From assembly GCA_902476265.1 (NCBI GenBank), contig CABSCP010000068.1:1-11016 (forward strand): DNA of 11,016 nucleotides, in the 5' to 3' direction. The notes under the pieces were generated by a model that ran no database searches, was not told the DNA's origin, and worked only from the letters and a program-made list of their open reading frames with translations. Below are positions 7,268 to 11,016 of the stretch, one piece after another. The position numbers and the translations under genes were made by a program. This DNA is from an uncultured Lachnospiraceae bacterium. GTDB lineage: Bacteria; Bacillota; Clostridia; Lachnospirales; Lachnospiraceae. Numbering within the stretch: the stretch's first letter is position 1; every line of letters starts with the position of its first letter.

Positions 7268-7922
7268 TCGCCCTTCTAAATGTGATCTGAATCGGCGTAT
7301 CCTTATCGTCCTCCAACCGGGACTTTATTACCGCGATCCGGGTGCGCTGCTCCTCCGTTGTAAGCTCCCAGTTTCGATGCGCCATCTCGTCATACTGTTT
7401 GATCAGACTGCGCAGTTCTGACTGGGCCCGTGCCTGAGACTTTAAAAAATTGCCCTGCTTATCCCATGCCTGCTGGAAACTATATCCATTTGCGGTATCG
7501 CTTGTTTTTTCCTTTGTCTTGTCATCCCTATCCCGCACGTACATGATCCGCTGTGACCGGATAATAGCAGCATAAGCAATCTGGATCTGGTCCCAGAGCA
7601 CGTCTAACGGATCAGCCGGCATCTCGGCAATAATAGAAAAGGTCTCCTCCGGAAGATACTTCCGAAAAAGACCGTGCTTTTCTGCATTATGATTCCCCGG
7701 CGGTCCTGTGGCATTGTGATTGCCTGGCTGTCCGCCGCGCTTTCTTTTTGCAACGTTGCGTTCCTTTTTATTTGCAACGTTGCAGTCCCATTTCTGTCTA
7801 TTTTTCCAGCTACGAATTGTTCCTTCTGGCACTTCCATCTCATTTGCAATATCAATCAGCTTCATGCCGCCTAAAAACATTTCACGCGCCAGGCTTATTC
7901 TTTCATCAGGTTTTCGTGGCAA
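7224..7922 (-). CDS. terS: Terminase small subunit (PBSX/YqaS type)
   Basis: This is the DNA-recognition subunit of the packaging motor. Residues 20-42 (MKLIDIANEMEVPEGTIRSWKNR) are a clear helix-turn-helix. A basic segment NKKERNVAKRKRGGQ (51-65) follows, then a doubled GNHNA motif (67-71 and 76-80) leading to EKHGLF, a hallmark of this family. The C-terminal half is helical and should oligomerise and contact the large subunit. I place the start at TTG 7922 because GAGGTG lies 6 bases upstream, giving 232 aa. Two GTG codons at 7931 and 7928 are in frame, but they overlap that ribosome site or have poor ones. The 3' end overlaps the large-subunit gene by 44 bases. The gene carries a pair of palindromic boxes (7747-7784) that may be the packaging site. 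Confidence 0.9.
   Translation of the reverse strand: MPRKPDERISLAREMFLGGMKLIDIANEMEVPEGTIRSWKNRQKWDCNVANKKERNVAKRKRGGQPGNHNATGPPGNHNAEKHGLFRKYLPEETFSIIAEMPADPLDVLWDQIQIAYAAIIRSQRIMYVRDRDDKTKEKTSDTANGYSFQQAWDKQGNFLKSQARAQSELRSLIKQYDEMAHRNWELTTEEQRTRIAVIKSRLEDDKDTPIQITFRRASETVESKNSGSSAE
7747..7784. repeat. Paired palindromic boxes inside the small-terminase gene; candidate packaging (pac) site
   Basis: The 13-base sequence TTTGCAACGTTGC occurs twice, at 7747-7759 and 7771-7783, exactly 24 bases apart. Each copy holds the palindrome GCAACGTTGC, and the second extends to a perfect 12-base palindrome TGCAACGTTGCA (7773-7784). The protein sequence here repeats as NVANK...NVAKR, so part of the repetition could come from coding constraint. 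In SPP1 and P22, small terminases bind sites within or next to their own gene, which makes this pair a reasonable candidate for DNA recognition. No experimental support is available from sequence. Confidence 0.45.
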
Positions 7923-7959
7923 TCTCACCACCTCTCTTTACAAAATAGTTTCATTTTTC

Positions 7960-7988
7960 TTGACTTCCACGTATTTGCGTGGTATGAT
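7960..7988 (+). promoter_or_regulatory. Promoter of the 42-aa peptide gene, with a palindrome in its spacer
   Basis: A -35 box TTGACT (7960-7965) and a -10 box TATGAT (7983-7988) are separated by exactly 17 bases, a near-consensus housekeeping promoter. The spacer contains the inverted repeat CCACG (7967-7971) and CGTGG (7978-7982), so a repressor bound there would block RNA polymerase. Transcription should start near 7995, pointing away from the small-terminase gene, and lead to a strong ribosome site at 8007-8013. Confidence 0.75.
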
Positions 7989-8019
7989 GATATTATCAAC
8001 AAGGGAAGGAGGTACGCAA

Positions 8020-8148
8020 GTGAATGAATCTATAAGCGAAATAATCAAAGACCTTTCGGAAGCGCTTCTTGCAATCGTCACCGCCATCTGCCTGATCGTT
8101 CGGACGAAAAAAGAAACAAAATCCAAAAGGTCTAAGAAAAAGAAGTAA
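8020..8148 (+). CDS. 42-aa basic membrane peptide; type I toxin-like or holin-like candidate
   Basis: A GTG start at 8020 has AAGGAGG 7 bases upstream and a near-consensus promoter just before it, so this short gene is well supported despite its size. The peptide has an amphipathic N-terminus (NESISEIIKDLSE), one hydrophobic segment ALLAIVTAICLIV (residues 15-27, extendable towards residue 8) and a tail of 15 residues made mostly of Lys and Arg. A single helix followed by a Lys-rich tail is the general layout of small Firmicutes type I toxins and holin-like peptides, but I see no specific family signature. It runs against the terminase operon. A convergent promoter at 8185-8212 would make RNA antisense to the whole gene. 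Function is unknown. Confidence 0.68.
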   Translation: MNESISEIIKDLSEALLAIVTAICLIVRTKKETKSKRSKKKK

Positions 8149-8153
8149 GGCTC

Positions 8154-8178
8154 AGGGGCTTCGGCCCCTCCCTTCTTC
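8154..8178 (+). terminator. Terminator-like hairpin after the 42-aa gene
   Basis: A perfect 6-base-pair stem, AGGGGC (8154-8159) with GCCCCT (8164-8169), closes a stable TTCG tetraloop five bases after the stop codon. The following tract CCCTTCTTC is only moderately T-rich, so efficiency is uncertain. The same hairpin would form in the minus-strand transcript but lacks an immediate U run there. Confidence 0.6.
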
Positions 8179-8184
8179 GCTTAT

Positions 8185-8212
8185 AGTATACCACATTCAT
8201 AAGCTATGTAAA
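8185..8212 (-). promoter_or_regulatory. Extended -10 promoter reading leftward into the antisense of the 42-aa gene and towards terS
   Basis: On the minus strand, TTTACA (8212-8207) and TATACT (8190-8185) are separated by 16 bases, and TGG directly before the -10 makes an extended -10. The start would lie near 8178. The RNA would be antisense to the entire 42-aa gene and, if not stopped, would continue into the small-terminase gene. It could be the late promoter of the packaging operon, an antisense antitoxin promoter, or both. Confidence 0.55.
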
Positions 8213-8214
8213 AC

Positions 8215-8385
8215 ATGAAACTTTTACGTTCAATATGGATCATCCTCACTGTCATTCTTCTGTATGAAGGTTTTCAGGGCGAATTTTTTTCACCCACTGT
8301 CTTTGATTTTATCAAATGGGGGGCATGGCTGCTCTGTACTATCGCCTATGCCTTTCACAAAAGGAGGAATCACCATGCGTCTTAA
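8215..8385 (+). CDS. 56-aa two-helix membrane protein upstream of the XRE regulator
   Basis: The frame from ATG 8215 to TAA 8383-8385 gives MKLLRSIWIILTVILLYEGF at the N-terminus. A short polar loop (QGEFFSPTVFD) and a second hydrophobic segment (FIKWGAWLLCTIAYAF, about residues 32-47) follow, with a basic tail HKRRNHHAS. Two membrane helices with basic ends are a plausible protein. The stop overlaps the XRE start by 11 bases, and the XRE ribosome site lies inside this frame, which suggests coupling. Against it, there is no clear ribosome site before ATG 8215 and no convincing plus-strand promoter upstream. Function is not recognised. Confidence 0.45.
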   Translation: MKLLRSIWIILTVILLYEGFQGEFFSPTVFDFIKWGAWLLCTIAYAFHKRRNHHAS

Positions 8386-8566
8386 ACATATCCGTCTCAC
8401 CCGGGGCCTGTCCGTTCCTGCCTTATCCCGCCTGGCGGATGTTCCCATTCGGACGATTGAAGATCTGGAGCGCCGGGATGATGGCCGTGTATCAACCATG
8501 ATCAAACTGGCTGATGCCCTCGGTGTCACCCTGGATGAACTCTGCAGAGATCAGGCAGCTGAATAG
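8375..8566 (+). CDS. Small XRE-family helix-turn-helix regulator
   Basis: The start is ATG 8375, 7 bases after AGGAGG; the longer open frame from 8264 has no such support. The 63-aa protein is essentially one Cro/C1-type domain: LSVPALSRLADVPIRTIEDLER (12-33) contains the helix-turn-helix, followed by STMIKLADALGVTLDELC (40-57), the characteristic closing helices. It should bind DNA as a dimer. The gene lies on the plus strand, opposed to the late operon, in the gap between the late regulator region and the terminase genes. A possible target is the palindrome in the promoter at 7960-7988, about 0.4 kb away; that is a guess. The last bases of the gene form half of a hairpin (8553-8573). Confidence 0.88.
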   Translation: MRLKHIRLTRGLSVPALSRLADVPIRTIEDLERRDDGRVSTMIKLADALGVTLDELCRDQAAE

Positions 8567-8580
8567 GCTGCCTCTCCTTG
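8553..8580 (+). terminator. Possible terminator overlapping the XRE stop codon
   Basis: AGGCAGC (8553-8559) pairs perfectly with GCTGCCT (8567-8573) around a 7-base loop that contains the stop codon. The following CTCCTTG is only weakly T-rich. The stem is convincing and the terminator function is tentative. The rest of the gap to 8693 shows no gene or clear signal. Confidence 0.4.
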
Positions 8581-8693
8581 CCGATGGAAGGCATTCGTGG
8601 TTTTGTGGAAAGAAAAGAGATGGTATTGCTACTACCTCCTAACGGTCTTTCATTTGTCTCCTGCATCTTATGCGTAAATAATTCACTTTTCTG

Positions 8694-9020
8694 CTACTTT
8701 ACTTTCTCCCCAACAATATACCCAAAAGCCAACGTTATAACAGGTGCAATGGTCTGCAAAAAATCAACTAAAGGTGTAATATCATTTCTGAAGATATAGC
8801 AGAATATAGACATTATCACTATAAAAACCAATAATAAGATGGATACCAAATATATTTTTGTATTTCTGCTTCCCAAAAACTTATCGAGCACGCCGTCTAC
8901 CTCCTTTGGAGAATCGTCATTTATTAAACCTTTTAAGACAATGTCTTTTGTATTCTGATTCAAATTTGAAGCCCCTACATCTTTTACTAAATTAACCCTA
9001 TCCGTTCCCTGTTTCGTCAT
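8694..9020 (-). CDS. Two-helix membrane protein with a soluble N-terminal part, unknown function
   Basis: The open frame reaches GTG 9029, but AGGTGA lies 5 bases before ATG 9020. The supported product is therefore 108 aa beginning MTKQGTDRVN. Residues 1-54 are soluble and mixed-charge (KDIVLKGLINDDSPKEVDGVLDKFLG). Residues about 56-77 (IYLVSILLLVFIVIMSIFCYIF) and 84-105 (LVDFLQTIAPVITLAFGYIVG) are two membrane helices, with a short basic end EKVK. It follows the beta-rich 123-aa gene by only 9 bases, so they form an operon. Composition is strikingly AT-rich (15 G+C in the 60 bases 8821-8880), unlike the terminase genes. No family is recognised. A prophage accessory (moron) role, such as superinfection exclusion or defence, is possible but unproven. 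Confidence 0.72.
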   Translation of the reverse strand: MTKQGTDRVNLVKDVGASNLNQNTKDIVLKGLINDDSPKEVDGVLDKFLGSRNTKIYLVSILLLVFIVIMSIFCYIFRNDITPLVDFLQTIAPVITLAFGYIVGEKVK

Positions 9021-9029
9021 GCGATTCAC

Positions 9030-9401
9030 CTACCCTTCAATATAAAATGAATAAGTGAACGTTCTAACATTATCCGGCGTTGGCCTGCTAAAAATATAAT
9101 TGCATGATAAAGTTTTACCATCCGCAAAAATAGCAACAGGTTGCGCTCCCATCGTTCCGTTCCCCGCTGGTTCTTCTGTATTTGAAATGACAAATTCAAT
9201 TTCACTACTATTATGCACTTTTCGTTCTACTTTTGCTTCGACACCAGTTCTTTCCTTTGAAAAGTTAAAAGTTATATTCAGGGCATAATTATATTCTGGT
9301 AAAAAATCTAAATGTATACGCGCATTTGAATCCCTATTTTTTAGCATAAACGATCCATTTGCTATTATCTTACATTCATCAGAAAAAATCTCTACATTCA
9401 T
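9030..9401 (-). CDS. Beta-rich 123-aa hypothetical protein
   Basis: It starts at ATG 9401, with GGGAGGA about 9 bases upstream. The sequence alternates polar and hydrophobic residues in strand-like runs (ARIHLDFLP, YALNITFNFS, VEAKVERKV, EIEFVIS, TFTYSFYI) and looks like a small all-beta domain. It has no signal peptide and no membrane helix. Gly/Ala-rich EEPAGNGTMGAQPVAIF (about residues 76-92) may be a loop. The downstream two-helix membrane protein begins 9 bases after its stop, suggesting that the two act together. The composition is AT-rich. A promoter -10 box lies just upstream (9433-9438). I do not recognise the family; a virion-decoration or sensor-like role would be speculation. Confidence 0.72.
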   Translation of the reverse strand: MNVEIFSDECKIIANGSFMLKNRDSNARIHLDFLPEYNYALNITFNFSKERTGVEAKVERKVHNSSEIEFVISNTEEPAGNGTMGAQPVAIFADGKTLSCNYIFSRPTPDNVRTFTYSFYIEG

Positions 9402-9432
9402 TTAATTTAGTCCTCCCATATACATTTTCTTC

Positions 9433-9438
9433 ATTATA
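9433..9438 (-). promoter_or_regulatory. -10 box of a probable promoter for the 9401..8694 gene pair
   Basis: A perfect TATAAT is read on the minus strand at 9438-9433, 32 bases before ATG 9401. No good -35 box stands 16-18 bases upstream, and a TTGGCA lies too close (10 bases). An activator, or a weak constitutive promoter, is likely. Placement just after the terminator at 9453-9484 supports an independent unit. Confidence 0.42.
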
Positions 9439-9452
9439 CAACATTTACTGCC

Positions 9453-9484
9453 AAAAAGAAACACCCAGCCACAGCCAGGTGTTT
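9453..9484 (-). terminator. Intrinsic terminator after the late-regulator gene
   Basis: On the minus strand, AAACACC (9484-9478) pairs with GGTGTTT (9465-9459). The loop is G/C-rich, and a C and five U residues (9457-9453) follow. It lies about 90 bases after the stop of the sigma-like regulator. The symmetrical A/T tails (TTTTAAAAAA on the other side) may allow some function on the plus strand too. Confidence 0.65.
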
Positions 9485-9537
9485 TAAAAAATGTGTTTGG
9501 GGAGGATAGGCTTTATCTTTCGATTTCACCCAGATAC

Positions 9538-9567
9538 ACTATATCACAGACCAAACATGAAAAACAA
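9538..9567 (-). promoter_or_regulatory. Possible extended -10 promoter for a short RNA
   Basis: On the minus strand, TTGTTT (9567-9562), an 18-base spacer and TGATATAGT (extended -10; the hexamer is 9543-9538) stand in the gap after the regulator stop. A transcript would begin near 9531 and meet the terminator at 9484-9453, giving an RNA of roughly 75-80 bases. It has no ORF of note and carries a CCUCCCC stretch. Confidence 0.35.
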
Positions 9568-9572
9568 TGAAA

Positions 9573-9995
9573 TCACAGAATAAAATTCTTCAATGCGCTT
9601 CCATGAATATTATAAACTTGACGTACATCTTTAAAATCCATAACTTCCGCAATATCCTCCCACTTCATCAGCTTTATGTACCGATACATCAGAACATCCT
9701 TTTCATCCTCATCCTTCAAGCGTTCAATTCGGTTCGTGATCTCTCTGCACCTCTTCAACCTCTGATATCTGGCTTTCAGATATTTCCGCTCTTCCTGATC
9801 CAGCAGCGCCGCGTACCCGGACATATCCGATCCGCCATGAGCATGGGGCATCCCGTCCGCAATGACAGAAGGCATCATTACATTCATCCGCATTTCCTGG
9901 ATTTTCAGTTCGATACGCTGCATCTGCCGGATGGCGTCCCGGTATCCCCAAAGGTACTGCTTTTTCTTCTCATTTTCTGTCAGCTGTTCTTCCAC
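9573..9995 (-). CDS. Late transcription regulator, DUF1492/ArpU-like with sigma-70 region 4 fold
   Basis: The open frame reaches GTG 10025, but a purine-rich site (GGAGGGAAGGTGA) lies just before GTG 9995. The 140-aa form starting MEEQLTENEK is therefore preferred. The N-terminal helix carries KKQYLWGYRDAIRQMQRIEL (11-30), typical of this prophage family. The middle is Gly/Met-rich (MPHAHGGSDMSG, 49-60) and is followed by a long helix. The C-terminal helix-turn-helix KWEDIAEVMDFKDVRQVYNIHGSALKNFI (111-139) resembles sigma region 4 or ArpU. Such genes usually stand just before the terminase operon of Firmicutes prophages and switch on late genes; the position here fits, apart from about 1.6 kb of accessory genes inserted between. 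The regulated promoter was not identified. Confidence 0.78.
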   Translation of the reverse strand: MEEQLTENEKKKQYLWGYRDAIRQMQRIELKIQEMRMNVMMPSVIADGMPHAHGGSDMSGYAALLDQEERKYLKARYQRLKRCREITNRIERLKDEDEKDVLMYRYIKLMKWEDIAEVMDFKDVRQVYNIHGSALKNFIL

Positions 9996-10032
9996 TCCTT
10001 CACCTTCCCTCCATAAAATCTTCACAGACTTT

Positions 10033-10125
10033 TCACTTTCCGGTCAGATTCCTGTCACATTTTCCCGGTATAGTAATAATCACAAAAGGCAGATAACCTT
10101 TTTCATCATAGATGCTTCTTTTCAT
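10033..10125 (-). CDS. Possible 30-codon ORF behind a hairpin-spaced ribosome site
   Basis: ATG 10125 to TGA 10035-10033 encodes MKRSIYDEKGYLPFVIITIP followed by GKCDRNLTGK. The Shine-Dalgarno-like GGGAGG (10158-10153) is 27 bases from the ATG, normally too far. Those 27 bases are almost entirely a strong hairpin (10152-10128), which would bring the two together when folded. The ORF stops 37 bases before the preferred start of the late regulator. Nothing in it is recognised, and it could be a leader peptide or fortuitous. Confidence 0.38.
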   Translation of the reverse strand: MKRSIYDEKGYLPFVIITIPGKCDRNLTGK

Positions 10126-10127
10126 AC

Positions 10128-10152
10128 GCCGGCAGGAGCGATCCTGACCGGC
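10128..10152. other. Strong hairpin between a ribosome site and ATG 10125
   Basis: GCCGGCAGGA (10128-10137) pairs with TCCTG (10142-10146) and CCGGC (10148-10152), ten pairs with one bulged base at 10147 and a GCGA tetraloop. On the plus strand it is followed by CCTCCCTTTTT and would look like a terminator, but no plus-strand gene precedes it. On the minus strand it sits exactly between GGGAGG and the ATG. Confidence 0.6.
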
Positions 10153-10179
10153 CCTCCCTTTTTATTAGGGAAAATGCTC

Positions 10180-10216
10180 AAAAAAATACCAGCCGTCAAT
10201 ATTCGACGGCTGGTAT
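10180..10216 (-). terminator. Strong intrinsic terminator after the five-helix membrane protein
   Basis: A perfect 12-base-pair inverted repeat, ATACCAGCCGTC at 10216-10205 and GACGGCTGGTAT at 10197-10186 on the minus strand, closes a 7-base loop. It runs directly into seven U residues (10186-10180). It lies 11 bases after the stop of the membrane-protein gene and isolates it from the late regulator. Confidence 0.9.
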
Positions 10217-10227
10217 GGATAATATTT

Positions 10228-10758
10228 CTAATTCTTCTTACTTTGAAGATTTTTAAATTGATTTAACAATCTATCTAACGCAATTACTCCAGGAATTACT
10301 GTAATATTTACAATTGTTGTTAACAGATCTACATTTTGACCGCTAAACTTTTCATTCAATATTGAATATCCGTGATAGAAAGAAAACACCATAACAAACG
10401 CATAAACTAATATTTTTTTTATAATAGTAGCACTATCATTTCCTCCAAATTTAGGTAATGCTCTAAACTTCATTTCCCAACTAAAATAGCACCACAATAT
10501 AGCAGATATGCCAATAAATGCGTATACGAAATACCATTCTGCATTACTAAAAGACCTGTTATCCGAAATCACTATTACAAATACCAGAAATAACGTAACA
10601 TACAAAAAATAGAATAAAACAGAAATTGCTAAATGAAATCCTATTTTGTTCTCAGGCACCTTAAATATTCTCCCTATCAACAAGGAGAGCGCAACAAGGG
10701 AAAATCGGACTAATACAAATACGATTAACGATATAAATACAATTATCACTATATTCAC
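10228..10758 (-). CDS. Five-helix integral membrane protein, unknown function
   Basis: The frame opens at ATG 10791, but AAGGAGG stands 7 bases before GTG 10758, giving a 176-aa protein that starts within the first membrane helix (MNIVIIVFISLIVFVLVRFS). Further hydrophobic segments are at about 41-64, 75-95, 115-134 and 144-162. The loop between helices 3 and 4 (MKFRALPKFGGNDSATIIKK) and the C-terminus (LLNQFKNLQSKKN) are basic, suggesting these parts are cytoplasmic. There is no catalytic motif. The gene is very AT-rich (14 G+C in the 60 bases 10381-10440) and has its own promoter and terminator, so it forms a self-contained unit inserted next to the late regulator. That layout is typical of prophage morons such as superinfection-exclusion or defence genes; the function remains unknown. 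Confidence 0.8.
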   Translation of the reverse strand: MNIVIIVFISLIVFVLVRFSLVALSLLIGRIFKVPENKIGFHLAISVLFYFLYVTLFLVFVIVISDNRSFSNAEWYFVYAFIGISAILWCYFSWEMKFRALPKFGGNDSATIIKKILVYAFVMVFSFYHGYSILNEKFSGQNVDLLTTIVNITVIPGVIALDRLLNQFKNLQSKKN

Positions 10759-10789
10759 AGTAATCCCTCCTTCATAAGGTAATGCATTC

Positions 10790-10818
10790 AATATACCATA
10801 TCAACCGCCAATATTCAA
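10790..10818 (-). promoter_or_regulatory. Promoter of the five-helix membrane-protein gene
   Basis: On the minus strand, TTGAAT (10818-10813), a 17-base spacer and TATATT (10795-10790) preceded by TGG (extended -10) form a strong housekeeping-type promoter. It lies about 32 bases before GTG 10758. It indicates expression independent of the early and late operons, as expected for a gene expressed in the lysogen. Confidence 0.7.
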
Positions 10819-10879
10819 TTATCAATGTGCACTATTCTACCATACTATTTGGTGCTGTTCTGAATTAAATTTCACTTTA

Positions 10880-11016
10880 TCATGGCAACACCTCTGGGAA
10901 ATCTTCAAAACTCAGCTGACCACCGCTCTTTGCCTCAGCCTGTTTCTTTTTCTTAAACTCGTTATATTTCTGCCTATACCGATAACTGTCTCCGAAAATA
11001 TTCCACGCCGCCTTAA
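10880..11016 (-). CDS. C-terminal tail of an unidentified phage gene (partial)
   Basis: The last 44 codons of a gene enter from the right edge and stop at TGA 10882-10880. The visible end contains AAWNIFGDSYRYRQKYNEF, a lysine-rich helix, and a final QLSFEDFPEVLP. Such a helical, basic end with an acidic hydrophobic terminus could belong to a replication or recombination protein of the early region, and QLSF loosely recalls clamp-binding motifs. I cannot assign a family from this fragment. The reading frame is supported by protein-like composition and by the gap to the next gene holding a promoter. Confidence 0.6.
   Translation of the reverse strand, partial: KAAWNIFGDSYRYRQKYNEFKKKKQAEAKSGGQLSFEDFPEVLP

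Noticed and set aside
8264..8374. Longer N-terminus for the XRE regulator
   Set aside because: The extension lacks a ribosome site, while ATG 8375 has AGGAGG at 7 bases and begins exactly at the domain.
9567..10016. Plus-strand 149-codon frame over the late regulator
   Set aside because: The minus frame has recognisable helix-turn-helix content and ribosome signals; the plus frame has neither.
10128..10166. Plus-strand intrinsic terminator
   Set aside because: The hairpin plus T run looks right, but no plus-strand gene or promoter precedes it for more than 1 kb, so the minus-strand ribosome-site reading was preferred.
1..11016. CRISPR arrays, tRNA, rRNA, IS elements and attachment sites
   Set aside because: No regularly spaced repeats, cloverleaf sequences, transposase genes or terminal repeats were seen on reading both strands.

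Overview
The window is the late-gene head of a temperate tailed phage, most likely an integrated prophage of a low-to-moderate G+C Firmicute (Clostridia; a Lachnospiraceae-type gut anaerobe fits best). The basis is the gene order, the strong AGGAGG-type ribosome sites, the frequent GTG/TTG starts, and AT-rich accessory genes set into more GC-rich structural genes. The host assignment is inference. No integrase, attachment site, tRNA, rRNA, IS element or CRISPR array is visible.

Almost everything is read on the minus strand, so the map runs from right to left. At the right edge is the C-terminal tail of an unidentified early-region gene (10880..11016). Next comes an AT-rich five-helix membrane protein with its own promoter and terminator (10228..10758), a possible 30-codon ORF with a hairpin between its Shine-Dalgarno sequence and ATG (10033..10125), and a DUF1492/ArpU-like sigma-region-4 late regulator (9573..9995) followed by a terminator. 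Then come an AT-rich two-gene unit (a beta-rich 123-aa protein and a 108-aa two-helix membrane protein, 9401..8694) and a short plus-strand island. That island holds a 56-aa membrane ORF coupled to a small XRE repressor, plus a separate 42-aa basic membrane peptide with a near-consensus promoter.

From 7922 leftward runs the packaging and head operon in canonical order: small terminase, large terminase, portal, MuF/SPP1-gp7 minor head protein, a small charged protein, GP20-type scaffold, major capsid protein, head-tail connector, head-closure protein and the start of an HK97-gp10-like tail-completion protein. Genes overlap or abut, as expected for one co-regulated late transcript.

The most interesting element is the MuF gene. 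Its GC-rich head-morphogenesis part is fused to an AT-rich C-terminal domain carrying a JAB/JAMM-metalloprotease-like HNHP...SFSDAD motif. It is followed at a 4-base overlap by an equally AT-rich 80-aa charged gene and then an intrinsic terminator. This matches the effector-plus-immunity layout of MuF polymorphic toxins carried by temperate phages, though toxicity and immunity are inferred here. A second candidate is the 42-aa basic membrane peptide, which lies under a convergent, strong minus-strand promoter. The pair could be a type I toxin-antitoxin-like module, or the antisense promoter could simply be the late promoter of the terminase operon.
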